A stretch of 64,000 bases of DNA from Amorphochlora amoebiformis (GCA_054601695.1 BAAHQB010000169.1:348494-412493); one strand, 5' to 3'; positions 16,383-29,526 are shown, numbered from the stretch's first letter. Program-made: numbers and translations. The notes: generated by a model from the letters alone, not told the origin.

Positions 16383-16910
16383 AATGTGTGTGTGTGTGAG
16401 TGCGACAGTTTGTATGTTTGTGTGCGTATGTGTTGCGTGTATGTTCTGTGTGCAGAATGGATACATCTAGCGTACGTTTGTATAAAATTCAAGAACCACC
16501 TTTCATACTCACATCTTCACCAGTATAAACGCTCTTATATCGTAAAAACCCTCACGTATAATTTTTTCCACTTATATACCGCAAAACCCAATATCCCACT
16601 ACCCGATAAATAAACAAGAATGGCGCGAAGAACTACCTTCCTCTTCCGCCCTTGTAACCAAAGACACCTTTTGGCGGGAAGGCCTTACATTTATCCTCGG
16701 CCTTCCACCCTTCACCATACCCCTATTCCAAGAAGCCACGCCGACCCTCTGCGAAAACGCGCGGGAAGCCATCCGTGTGGCCGCACGTGTCAGATCGCGT
16801 GATGATGTTTCAGTGCTTCCCGTAAGGGAGAGGGTGGATAGGGCTAGGAGGGTGAAAAGCGCGAGAGGAAGGACCACCCAGCATCGGGGGGTGCTGGAGG
16901 CTGCGGCCAT
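8155..16910 (-). CDS. aroK: Shikimate kinase with plastid-type leader (12 exons, last exon not found)
   Basis: Shikimate kinase phosphorylates the 3-hydroxyl of shikimate with ATP, step five of the chorismate pathway. Minus-strand exons in order: 16910-16637, 16116-16076, 15637-15573, 15052-14950, 14375-14344, 13475-13413, 12591-12544, 11784-11745, 11377-11321, 10823-10757, 9070-9004 and 8206-8155. All phases agree, giving ~303 residues. Residues 1-91 are a leader: hydrophobic core [17 protein letters not shown], then a basic Ser/Arg-rich stretch. The kinase domain has the Walker A motif GMMGSGKTS (~123-131, split across two exons), FFDTDE for shikimate and Mg2+ (~146), DYFR (~172), ATGGGA (~193), VVWLDAP, and the LID/adenine-site RRPLYDRAD. 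All catalytic signatures are present, so the enzyme looks active. The leader suggests signal plus transit peptide and stromal import. An alternative terminal exon (CATGCCCGT...TGA) lies near 8650. Confidence 0.88.
9037..10095. repeat. Satellite of ~128-147-bp units built on an exon edge
   Basis: Units begin near 9041, 9172, 9299, 9445, 9590, 9736 and 9882, at spacings of about 131, 127, 146, 145, 146 and 146 bp. Each carries ACCCCTCTTCAACC followed by CACTCACAT and CTTAGTATTAGAGGG, then variants of AGGATTAGAG. The first unit overlaps the shikimate kinase exon at 9004-9070. The repeated part is that exon's 5' edge plus its acceptor, read on the minus strand. The array decays into AGGATTAGAGGTT repeats up to about 10440. 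Confidence 0.82.
10540..10560 (-). repeat. Partial copy of the 3' edge of the exon at 10757-10823
   Basis: ATGATCGTGCCGGTATAT on the minus strand resembles the end of the RRPLYDRAG exon (ATGATCGAGCAGGTATAT), including its donor. It is embedded in (TA)n. Confidence 0.55.
10868..11906. repeat. Interstitial telomere-type arrays in shikimate kinase introns, both orientations
   Basis: TTAGGG arrays run at about 10868-11142, 11383-11510 and 11789-11845. CCCTAA arrays run at about 11215-11315 and 11870-11905. Variants such as TTAGGGG, TTAGGC and TTCGGG are common. The exons at 11321-11377 and 11745-11784 sit directly against the arrays. Their acceptors on the minus strand (CCCTAACAG and CCCTAAG) are made from the repeat. 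Confidence 0.9.
12838..13076 (-). other. Non-repetitive intron island with a tRNA-like box A/box B pair
   Basis: This is a 240-bp non-TA island inside a shikimate kinase intron. On the minus strand, TTAGCGCAGTGGC (13061-13073) matches a Pol III A box, and AGAGTTCGATTTA (13031-13043) resembles a B box some 20 bases downstream. The T-stem does not pair, so it is not a functional tRNA. A tRNA-derived SINE head is possible but unproven. Confidence 0.3.
14003..14195 (+). repeat. Degenerate CCCTAA array
   Basis: Degenerate CCCTAA repeats with many variants (CCTTAA, CCCGAA, CATAAT) sit inside an intron of the shikimate kinase gene. Confidence 0.8.
14820..14867 (-). repeat. Duplicated 3' half of a shikimate kinase exon
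   Basis: This repeats, with one substitution, the 3' part of the exon at 14950-15052 (from GATGAGTTGGTCGAAGC to the donor side GAGGT). The copy encodes [14 protein letters not shown]. It has a donor but only TA repeat in front. Confidence 0.85.
15180..15360 (+). repeat. Degenerate CCCTAA array flanking unique intron sequence
   Basis: CCCTAA-like repeats occur around a short unique stretch (about 15205-15275) within the intron between the two P-loop exons. No exon was seen here. Confidence 0.6.
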
Positions 16911-17049
16911 TCTTAGGAGTCACGACAGTATGTCACGGTTGAAGAGAATAACCTCTAACCTTGAATCTCATATATCTATGTTATGATATATGGATATCTA
17001 AACTTCTTAACCATCTACTCTCCTGACAAGTTGACTTGAGAAATAAAAG
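16911..17049. promoter_or_regulatory. Candidate bidirectional promoter region
   Basis: Only 139 bp separate the minus-strand ATG of shikimate kinase (16910) from the plus-strand ATG of the possible small gene (17050). I see no defined promoter motif; the call rests on the divergent arrangement alone. Confidence 0.3.
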
Positions 17050-17296
17050 ATGGGACTCCTTATGCCTTCGGCAGGGTGTGAGTCGGAAGATATTGAGAAA
17101 TTACCCAAGGGAAAGGTATTCAAAAATTGACCAAGGAAGGTCACAAAGTGGTTAGAAGAATTTAAGAAAGAAAATCAGAGAGGATTCGATGTTAAGAGAG
17201 TTGCTTGCAACACCTCTTGCGGAGGTGGCGAAAAAGGATCTCGAAAAACATGCTACGTTTTCCATGCGAAAGAGAAACTCAAGAGACAGCGATTGA
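17050..17296 (+). CDS. Possible small two-exon gene, unknown function
   Basis: Exon 17050-17115 (22 codons from ATG) joins in phase 0 to exon 17156-17296 (46 codons plus TGA) across a 40-bp GT-AG intron (GTATTC to GTTAG). The predicted 68-residue product is charged and helical in its second half (LRELLATPLAEVAKKDLEKH) and ends in a basic serine-rich tail. I do not recognise the family. It may be the 3' end of a longer gene or chance. The intron is far shorter than all others here and is not TA repeat. Confidence 0.35.
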
Positions 17297-17429
17297 GTAT
17301 GTCTTGCACGCTTATTTCCAAATCTTCTTGCACGCTTATTTGCAAATCTTTCCTTCCCGTGTCGTATTATTGGGTGCCGTGAGTGGATAAACAAATAAAC
17401 ACATGAATGCTTGAAAATGTGTACAACTC

Positions 17430-17496
<67 letters not shown>

Positions 17497-17498
17497 CA

Positions 17499-17556
<58 letters not shown>

Positions 17557-17560
17557 TATG

Positions 17561-17594
<34 letters not shown>

Positions 17595-17779
17595 ATATAT
17601 ATAATACATGTATACTTGTCGGAGAGACTTTGCATTGTGTATTAAAAATATCCATAATATTCACAAACATATAGTGTTTTATACTTGTACATTTGTAAAC
17701 ACAGTATTACAATTGAGATAGTATAAGTACTTGTTATGAATATACTAGAAAAGAATTATAATAATTACCATATATAATA

Positions 17780-17835
<56 letters not shown>

Positions 17836-18087
17836 ATACCTTTGTAGTTGCTAGGACCTTATTTCAAAAGAGTCCTTTGGAACAAAGCCGCATTAAATAT
17901 ATACACAATATCTAGAATATATAATTATAATCATGAATTATATACTATACATAATATTATACAATTACATAAATATAAATATTAATGTGTATATGTTGTA
18001 ATTATATCACGGAATATTGATATGCAATACATGCAATATTATATGAATACATCAAAAGAGACGGCTACGAGGTATCACCCCCTCAAA
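17297..18087. other. AT-rich intergenic DNA with (TA)n tracts
   Basis: (TA)n runs lie at about 17434-17600 and 17783-17836 amid AT-rich unique sequence. No exon-like segment was recognised. Confidence 0.5.
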
Positions 18088-18090
18088 CCC

Positions 18091-18099
18091 AAAAAAAAA
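18091..18099 (-). terminator. RNA polymerase III terminator (T9) after the tRNA cluster
   Basis: A run of nine T on the minus strand lies 4 bp beyond the 3' end of tRNA-Leu. No T4 run lies in the spacers inside the cluster, so this may end a joint transcript. Confidence 0.7.
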
Positions 18100-18103
18100 C
18101 AAT

Positions 18104-18187
18104 GCAAGCTGTGGGATTTGAACCCACGAAGCGTATCCGCACTAGGCTCTTAACCTAGCCCCATTGACCAGACTAGGGGAAACTTGC
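18104..18187 (-). tRNA. tRNA-Leu(AAG): tRNA-Leu(AAG)
   Basis: The 84-nt cloverleaf folds completely. The acceptor GCAAGTT pairs with AGCTTGC, the D-stem CCCTA with TGGGG, and the anticodon stem CTAGG/CCTAG encloses loop TTAAGAG. A class II variable arm has stem GCG/CGC, and the T-arm is GTGGG-TTCAAAT-CCCAC. No intron and no encoded CCA. Confidence 0.93.
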
Positions 18188-18194
18188 AACATAT

Positions 18195-18265
18195 GCCACC
18201 ACTGAGAATCGAACTCAGACAACGTGCTTACGAGGAACGTATGCTACCATTAACATCATAGCGGC
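18195..18265 (-). tRNA. tRNA-Thr(CGT): tRNA-Thr(CGT), one mismatch in the anticodon stem
   Basis: The acceptor GCCGCTA pairs with TGGTGGC (with G-T pairs), the D-arm stem is ATGT/GCAT with GG in the loop, and the T-arm is CTGAG-TTCGATT-CTCAG. The anticodon loop CTCGTAA reads CGT. The anticodon stem CGTTC/GCACG has one T-C mismatch. Only 7 bp separate it from tRNA-Leu. Confidence 0.78.
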
Positions 18266-18279
18266 TAGAATGACATCTT

Positions 18280-18328
18280 CGACCCTACTCGGAATCGCAC
18301 CGAGAACTCCCGGGAGACAACCGGGTCG
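18280..18328 (-). pseudogene. tRNA-Asp(GTC)-like fragment lacking a D-arm
   Basis: The fragment has the stem CCCGG/CCCGGG around TTGTCTC (anticodon GTC), a T-arm-like CTCGG-TGCGATT-CCGAG and a closing CGACCC/GGGTCG stem. There is no room for a D-arm, and the acceptor and anticodon strands overlap. It reads as a truncated tRNA-Asp or an unusual structured RNA. Confidence 0.4.
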
Positions 18329-18337
18329 AAATATTAA

Positions 18338-18402
18338 GGCGCTTGCGAGAGTTGAACTCGCCACCCGAGCTTCGTAAACTCAGGACTAGGTCCGGAAACG
18401 CC
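18338..18402 (-). tRNA. tRNA-Arg(ACG): tRNA-Arg(ACG)-like, reduced D-loop
   Basis: The acceptor GGCGTTT pairs with AAGCGCC, the anticodon stem TGAGT/GCTCG encloses TTACGAA (ACG), and the T-arm is GCGAG-TTCAACT-CTCGC. The D-arm GGAC-CTA-GTCC has only a three-base loop and lacks GG, so function is uncertain. It is the first member of the four-gene minus-strand cluster. Confidence 0.6.
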
Positions 18403-18653
18403 AGGTGATGCGGATTCTGGTGGTATATTCGAACGTCTGCGACATAAATCCCTTGCGTAGTATGCGATTGGGAAGCTTCGTGGAAGTGCCATCGACATGG
18501 TGGTCAAACCTATCAAACCCGATAAATAAAATGAAATCATTATATAAATAATATTATATTAGCATATTCAGAGCTCATATATAACTATATTCATCTACTG
18601 ATATCCTGATATCAATGATGAGATATTGATATCATATCTTGATCGGCCAAAAG

Positions 18654-19774
<1,121 letters not shown>

Positions 19775-20738
19775 GTGAAATTGACGGCGAGGTCTATTAG
19801 GAAGATTTGCATCGTTACACTGCTTCCACATAACCACGAGAAGATCTTCGCTTTGCAGGGCGACTTGATGGGGTTCTGCTAGTTCTGCGTACTAGTCTAA
19901 ATTTAATTTTCGGGAGTGCATAACGCCCACGACTTGAAACGCATCGATTTTTTTTTTCGTTAATGTTATGGGTCAGGTCATGATTGCTAGAGCAGTAAAA
20001 TTTGTGGCATTCATGATCTGGATTCTAGATGTCTAATCCAGAGTAAAAACTTAGTCATGATGCCACCCAGTGGCCTAAACTCTAGAAACTATCAGCTAGA
20101 GCTATATAGCATTATATATATTGATCGAATATTTGCCGCTAATATAGTTCTAGAGTATTTCTAGTAATTTAATATTACCCGAGATAGCTAGATATCTATC
20201 AGATTATCATATCGGATGGACGAATTAGTCTAGTGCTCTAGTTAGTCTTACCTAGCTTACTAGCTGGATCATAGTAAATTATCTAGATTATATCACATAA
20301 TTCTAGTAATTACTAGAAGTATCTAGATCATAGTATATCTAGTACTACTAGTACTAGAGTATATCCTGTAGATTACCTAGTCTAGCTAGTCCGGCTATAT
20401 CAGATCCACACATACTAGCTACAAGTTAATAATACAAGTAGAAAATGAAACTTTCGACACGGCGTAGTATTGTAATGAATTTCTTCACTAACTTTAGTTC
20501 GAGTTCATGCCGTCACGTGCTTACCAGCCACGAGCACGCCGCACTAGACATCTCTTATACCTTAATATCACTGGGCGACACGCACTATATCGCATCGTAT
20601 CCTATCGATTGTAAACCTTCCCGTGCCAACACACCCAATATGCTAGATATGTATCTTAAACTATTGATATATTTCCTGAACAGGAGGCAACAAATATGAC
20701 CCAAGGCCTTCAGATAGCGGTATATCCCCGAAAAATAC
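19775..20738. other. No clear gene; CTAG-rich DNA
   Basis: No confident exon. About 20030-20430 is dense in CTAG, TAGT and TAGA words, like 6900-7700. An open frame from 20445 (+) lacks recognisable features. Confidence 0.5.
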
Positions 20739-20844
20739 CAAATAAGCTCTCCAATATGGATGGTGGTTGCCCGCTGAGGGTTAGGGTTGGGGTTTGGGTT
20801 GAGGCTTTCGTTTTGGTTGGGGTTGGGGTTTGGTTAGGGTTGCG

Positions 20845-20885
<41 letters not shown>

Positions 20886-20961
20886 GTATATTTATATATT
20901 TAAATATATACAAGTGAAACTATCATACAAATACACACACACACATATATATATATATATG

Positions 20962-21001
<40 letters not shown>

Positions 21002-21353
21002 TATACATATAGATAAACTTTACCCATATTCATACCCACATACGTAAAAATACACACAGACACACATAATACATACATACCTACAAACTTATACCCATAT
21101 TTTTACACACATACGTAAAATACACACATACACACATAATACAGAAAAATAACAACCATACCATTGGATTTGGCTCTTTGGTAATGTCTCGGGAAACAAG
21201 ATCTATCATCTGTCTTAGCTCATCCTTGTTGCACAGCCCGTCAGGATGCACAGTGTTTCTTCTCATTCCACTTTCCGCACACCTAGAATGAATATGTATA
21301 TTTATTGATATTATGTAGTGTATTTATTTTTGTTAAATTGGCGAACATAGATG

Positions 21354-21392
<39 letters not shown>

Positions 21393-21463
21393 ATATATAT
21401 CTTTGTATGTATGGGTGCGTGTATTGCAGCCTGAACACGAGATATAATATATATGTATATATA

Positions 21464-21498
<35 letters not shown>

Positions 21499-21599
21499 GT
21501 TGTAATATATATATATATAAAAATATATATATAAGTATACGTATATTCTCCTGTTCGAATATGTTGTGTGTATCAGCGTTAATTAAACTTGCATTTATA

Positions 21600-21644
<45 letters not shown>

Positions 21645-21833
21645 TTTATATACATATATTTATATATACACACGCATTATGATTATTACCGCGAAGTAAG
21701 CCTAAAACCTCAGCAATCACCCCAACCTAACCATGAATGTCATATTGTCATAAATTTGCAAAGATGTATACACATACACACATATATATATATATATACA
21801 CGTATATATATATATATATACATATATATTATA

Positions 21834-21874
<41 letters not shown>

Positions 21875-22069
21875 GATATATGAACATATACATATGTACA
21901 CATCATAAAAATATATTTGTATGATATAATCTATGTATATACGTATAAATATATATATTTAGATACATTTTCATTCATACATACATACATACATGCACAC
22001 ATTCAGATACATACATACATACATACATATACATATATATATATATATATATTTATACATATATATATA

Positions 22070-22112
<43 letters not shown>

Positions 22113-22161
22113 CCTGACTCAAATCCGAAATCGCCATCCCAACGTGGATGGTGGTTGCCCT
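20739..22161 (-). CDS. Unidentified gene, three exons, with a duplicated exon
   Basis: Minus-strand segments with good acceptors and donors: 22161-22114 ([16 protein letters not shown]), 21282-21162 ([15 protein letters not shown], then [20 protein letters not shown] and EPNPM) and 20773-20739 ([12 protein letters not shown]). The first and third are related copies of one exon. The middle exon is charged and helical. Phase does not carry between the first and second, so an exon is missing or they belong to different forms. It begins only 250 bp after the EF2-like stop codon on the same strand. I do not recognise the family. Confidence 0.45.
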
Positions 22162-22409
22162 CTGATATATCACATATAGACACATATACATATATTCTGT
22201 ATACTCATACATACACACATATAAAGACATGCATTCGTATAATCTTTGTAAGCTTTGTCTCTTACCGTGTTATAATATATAATATATATATATATATATA
22301 TAAATATATATACATATGCATATATTCTGTATAATCACACATACATACATGCAAACACATACATTCGTATAATCCATGTAATCCTTGTCTCTTACCGTTG
22401 AAATTTGGT

Positions 22410-22482
22410 TTATTCGGAATATGATATCCGTCGGGGTGAGAATAGCTTTGGTTCTAATACTTCAATCGCGGATAGGTTCTGA

Positions 22483-22523
<41 letters not shown>

Positions 22524-22527
22524 GTTG

Positions 22528-22558
<31 letters not shown>

Positions 22559-22572
22559 GTTATATATATATG

Positions 22573-22622
<50 letters not shown>

Positions 22623-22707
22623 ATATATACATGCATATATAACACAATACTTATGCATTTGGATCATACATATATGAATTTATATATATATATATACATA
22701 TATATAA

Positions 22708-22743
<36 letters not shown>

Positions 22744-22840
22744 ACATAATGCATATATCCAAGGAACCTTGTGAATTTACTTAGAAGCTCGCTTTTTAGT
22801 GGGTTGAGACTTTGGAAGATCCTATATGTATATATATATA

Positions 22841-22875
<35 letters not shown>

Positions 22876-23027
22876 CATCAAATGATGCTGGATGTATTCA
22901 TAAACAAATAAACATGTTTAATAAAAATTTAAATATAAACATATATATATATATATATGTATATGTAAATTACGTTTTTTACAAGTTTGCATGTATCTGT
23001 TGATATATAGTATGCCTATCCCTACAT

Positions 23028-23085
<58 letters not shown>

Positions 23086-23142
23086 CTAAGTATGCATAAG
23101 TATGATTTATTATACACAGATTATATGATTTATATATATGCG

Positions 23143-23183
<41 letters not shown>

Positions 23184-23277
23184 ATATGTATATATCAATA
23201 TATATCACCACAGTCATGCCCTTCCGTTTCCTGATTGCGTCCACTGAGGATTAGAGTTAGGAATATATATATATATA

Positions 23278-23314
<37 letters not shown>

Positions 23315-23442
23315 GTGAATATATATATATATATATGTGAATATATATATGTGAATATATATATGTGAATATATATATGTGAATATATATATATATATAT
23401 ATGTATAATATATACACCGACACACACATACACATACATACA

Positions 23443-23490
<48 letters not shown>

Positions 23491-23622
23491 GTGTGTAAAT
23501 ATACATATGTGTAAATATATAATATATAATATATATATATATATATAAAGGGCTTTAAAGTGAATTTTAAGTATTTTTTCAGAATATGCACATCAAAAAC
23601 CTACGTATACATTTATATGTGG

Positions 23623-23673
<51 letters not shown>

Positions 23674-23739
23674 TTCACATATGTATTTTCCAAATTCATA
23701 ATAATGAATGTGCACGTCTCAGAAATTATCCATATCAAT

Positions 23740-23814
<75 letters not shown>

Positions 23815-23894
23815 CCAAGCATCCTGGCTTCTGTTCCTTCGATGTGGGGGTCACCTTTCACATAATCCCAGTGAGAGAATACCTATATATATAA

Positions 23895-23977
<83 letters not shown>

Positions 23978-24203
23978 TATTACAATGACACGGATAATGT
24001 AATAAGGTAATACATTATGTATAAAGGCAATACATTTTGTACACACCAATATATATATATATATATGTATATATACATTTGTATATATACATTATGAACT
24101 TATATATATATATATATACGTCAATATATACACATTCATAATACCATGTCGGCTTGAGCCTCCCCTCGGGTCTCCGAGCTTAGGTCCTAAATACCCATAT
24201 TTT

Positions 24204-24237
<34 letters not shown>

Positions 24238-24796
24238 TATATATGTTAGGTAACCTGAGGGAAGGTAGTAGACATTCTAACTGGAAGATGTGCCTTAATA
24301 TCGACCATTCCCTGAGCCTATATATATATATATATATATAAATGTTATCTTATATAATATGCTTTAATACCAATAATATTTATTTTATTTAGTATGCATT
24401 TGTATACTAAATATTAGTATGCATTTATATACCACACAGCAGACAAATTGAGAGGGGAGAAGATAGAAGAGAGAAGCCAGAAAAGAAAGAGACAGAAAAG
24501 AAAGAGAGGGCAGAATGACGAGAGAAAAAAAAGAGGACAAGAGAGAGAGAGATAGAGAGAGAGAGAAGAGAGAAGAGAGAAGAGAGAGAGATCAGAAGAG
24601 AGAGTAGAGAGTAGAGGGTAGAGAAGAGAGAAAGAGAGGAGAAGGGGGAGAGAAAAGAGAGGAGAGAGGGGAGAGAAAAAGAGAAGAGGGAGAAGATGAA
24701 GAGAGAGACGGGGTTTATAGGTTACCGCATTGGCATCTACAATCGAAGCTCCAGCCTTATGGAGGGCCTGGATGTATATATATATATACATATATG

Positions 24797-24830
<34 letters not shown>

Positions 24831-24913
24831 ATATGTGCGTGTATGTATATGAATGTATTATTTTTATTGTAAGATGTACACACACAAACACACACACACA
24901 CACACGCACACAC

Positions 24914-24956
<43 letters not shown>

Positions 24957-25008
24957 ATCCATATTAATAATATATAAATATGAATATGTATGATATTAAT
25001 ATATCCGC

Positions 25009-25075
<67 letters not shown>

Positions 25076-25157
25076 TACCTTGTATACATTAGCCTCAGCC
25101 TCCTTCGCTGCGCTTACGCTCACCAAGAAAACGGGTTCCAATATTCTGGTACCCTTT

Positions 25158-25200
<43 letters not shown>

Positions 25201-25292
25201 CGTATATATTGAATATATATATACTATATATATATATATATATATAGCTTAATCTCACCAAGAAAACGGGTTCCAATATTCTGGTACCCTTT

Positions 25293-25334
<42 letters not shown>

Positions 25335-25357
25335 ATATATATATATATATTGAATAT

Positions 25358-25418
<61 letters not shown>

Positions 25419-25477
25419 GCTTAAGCTCACCAAGAATACGGGTTCAATATTCCGGGAACTGATATAATATATATATA

Positions 25478-25526
<49 letters not shown>

Positions 25527-25683
25527 TACGCTCACCAAAAATACGGGTTCCAATAATCAAGTACCCTATTTCTATAATATATATATATATATATATATAT
25601 ACCGCTTCCAGCTGTGCAGCGTATAGTGCACCCTTAGCCATAGACCCAATCTGACGACTTCCCCTATATATACATATACATAC

Positions 25684-25732
<49 letters not shown>

Positions 25733-25737
25733 ATATC

Positions 25738-25773
<36 letters not shown>

Positions 25774-25888
25774 TGTATGTATAAACATGCTTATACATAC
25801 ACACAACATAAATACATAATATATATATATATATATATATATACACGGCCATACCTATGCTTTAGAGCTTACATTCATATATAAATAT

Positions 25889-25940
<52 letters not shown>

Positions 25941-26116
25941 CTATGGACCAAACCTGAATAGACGTTGATATATATGCTCCACACACATACGGTTATGTGT
26001 ACGCTACACGTGTGTACTTGTGGCCATGTATGGGATCCACGCATGGTCATATATATGCTTCGCACGCGTATATACGGCCGTGTATATATATACATATATA
26101 TATATAATAGATATAA

Positions 26117-26162
<46 letters not shown>

Positions 26163-26464
26163 TTACAAAATATACATGTGAACATCCTATTCTCTCATCT
26201 TCGTTCTCTCACTCTATTTTGAATAATTAGGGATATTTAACTTTTCGGTTCCAAAAAGTCGGGTATAGAAGGTGAGGGTTGGAATAAGATAGGAATATAC
26301 CGATGGGCGGAGTCACCATGAAGCTTTACGTCTTCGATAGACAGATGGACGCCTATGTATGGATGTATGAAAAATATGTTTAGATATGTGTGTATGTATG
26401 TATTTAGATATGTAGTTATAAATACAGACTCAAATAGATATTGTACACACACACACACACACAA

Positions 26465-26499
<35 letters not shown>

Positions 26500-26599
26500 G
26501 TACATGCATATACATCAAAACATATATCTTGATGGGAATACGTATATTGATTACCTGAGAGAGGTTCTCCGGCTATAGCTCCTTCGTATAGGCCCTTTA

Positions 26600-26650
<51 letters not shown>

Positions 26651-26742
26651 TTATGCTCCTTTATATAGGCCCTATTTATAAGTTCTCCCGCTATAGCTCC
26701 TTTATATAGGCCCTCTAAGATACACAAACACATGTGTACATA

Positions 26743-26796
<54 letters not shown>

Positions 26797-26932
26797 TATA
26801 CTTGATACATACAACTCACAATATATATGTGTGTGTGTGTGTGTGTATGTGTGTGGGTGTACATGTGTTGATATATTTATAAACTCAGGCACACACAGAC
26901 ACACAGACTCGGACAAACACACATATATATAC

Positions 26933-26970
<38 letters not shown>

Positions 26971-27027
26971 TATATTCAACATATGAAAATCTACTTGTAT
27001 AAAATAATATATATATATTATATATTT

Positions 27028-27080
<53 letters not shown>

Positions 27081-27183
27081 CACGTGAATTCAGTGTTTGC
27101 ATGTATATACATGCCCGTAGGTACATGTATGTAAGCATACGTAAGTATCCGTATCCATATATATATGAATGTATATGAACGAA

Positions 27184-27215
<32 letters not shown>

Positions 27216-27352
27216 ATATATATATATATAAATATATATAAATGTCAAAGCAGTGTTTGCATGTATGTATATGAATGTATATGCAAGCATATGAATGTAT
27301 ATTAATGAATACACCTGATGGAAGCCATCGATGATTGCCTCTTTCACCTATC

Positions 27353-27444
<92 letters not shown>

Positions 27445-27518
27445 ACTGTATACCTCATGGAGGTGTTGGGCACCCTTTGATTCATCAGCTAGAAGATTAG
27501 CGGCATCAACACTTTCGC

Positions 27519-27576
<58 letters not shown>

Positions 27577-27711
27577 TATGTATTATATAAATATATAATA
27601 TATATTTATATACATATATTAGCTAGTTGAGAGACACCAGACTTCCCTGGCTATTTAGATATATCGTAGAACTTATAGTGTATACAAATATATATATATA
27701 TGTATATGAAT

Positions 27712-27765
<54 letters not shown>

Positions 27766-27823
27766 CAGTTGAGAGAGACCAGACTTTCTTGGCACTGGTG
27801 GGATTCCATCCGAGTTCGGATAC

Positions 27824-27863
<40 letters not shown>

Positions 27864-27888
27864 TCTGTTTATGTATATGTATATACAT

Positions 27889-27964
<76 letters not shown>

Positions 27965-28156
27965 GCTACCAGAGCCGGTGCTCTTCGCCTTTTATCACCC
28001 AAGATTGTACATACATTTATGTATATATATATGTGTATATATATATATATAATGTATATAAACGCGATATTACTATAGCACTTGCTCTCTTCTTGTCATC
28101 AGCCAAGATTATACATATATGTAGATTGTATATATATATATATATATATATTCATT

Positions 28157-28218
<62 letters not shown>

Positions 28219-28316
28219 AAATGCGATATTACCAGAGCACGTGCTCTTTTCTTGTCATCAGCCAAGACCATAGGATCGCTAAGACTGGATCCTACATACC
28301 AAAATACACACACACA

Positions 28317-28353
<37 letters not shown>

Positions 28354-28438
28354 TTATATACATACATACAAGATACATATATTTCTCATATATGTATACG
28401 AATGCAATGCAACTATATATATATATATACACACACAC

Positions 28439-28476
<38 letters not shown>

Positions 28477-29257
28477 CCACCAGATTCAGGATCGGTAACT
28501 GCCTTCACTATCTCTCGATCTGGAAGATTATCAATATTCACTTCGTAAACATATTTACGCCCAAAACTATAATTCGACGTTAACTATGTGTAAGCTGCGC
28601 CTGGTAATGGCCCAAACACAAACCTTACCGTAAGTCTTAACCCTACTCCCATACGCTATCTAACGCTTACAAACTCCCCATATCCCAGCAGAGATTATGG
28701 GAATGCCAAGAGATTTCGATGCAAAATACAAGGCCAAAAACCCTCACGCTAATCCTAACTCGAAACGTACCTCCAAGAGAACTCGCTGGATAATATAAGG
28801 CAAAAATACCTAATCCCAGATCCTAACCTTAAATCCTAACACTAACCTCAAGGCCTTAGTAAACCATAATCTAAACCCTCATGACAGACAAAATAACAGT
28901 GTAAAAGGTGACAGGACGGTGACAGCGTGACAAGGGAGGGTGACAGCGTGACAAGGGAGGGTGACAGCGTGACGGAGGAGAGTGACATACCAAGAGGCTT
29001 TGCCTTGACGTGAAGGCGATTATGACCGTTGGGGGATTTGGAAATGACACTTTCTGCAGGACCAGCAAGCGTTTCGCGGTAGGATACGATCTTTTATGTT
29101 GTTGTATGCATATGAATGTATGAATATACGTATTTACATAATATATATATATATATATATATATATTATGTTGAACTTACAGGATCTGATACAATGAGGC
29201 CCAATGCCTTCGATCCTAAGAAACCCTGGATTGTATATATAAATATGTGCATATTAT

Positions 29258-29302
<45 letters not shown>

Positions 29303-29370
29303 GTGTACGATATACCACCTTAAGGTCTTAGATACAAATCTCGAGATGAAGAGATCCAAAGGCAAATACG

Positions 29371-29413
<43 letters not shown>

Positions 29414-29490
29414 GTATATATGTAATATGTATATATGCATATACATATATGTGGATATAAAATATATCACCTTAAGGTCTTTAATACAGA

Positions 29491-29526
<36 letters not shown>

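Noticed and set aside
16622-16986. Long plus-strand open frame opposite the first shikimate kinase exon
   Set aside because: The minus strand gives a signal-peptide leader that splices in phase into the kinase domain; the plus-strand frame has no family resemblance and no good splice context.
18412-18451. Fifth tRNA-like fragment (GGATT...AATCC with TTCGAAT) next to the tRNA cluster
   Set aside because: Only 40 nt, the T-stem does not pair and there is no anticodon arm.
20445-20699. 84-residue plus-strand open frame
   Set aside because: No recognisable motif, no splice partner, CTAG-rich neighbourhood; coding status unsupported.
25838-25862. Possible micro-exon (GTATGGCCGTG on the minus strand) in the EF2-like gene
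   Set aside because: The exons on either side join in phase without it and match EF2 continuously.
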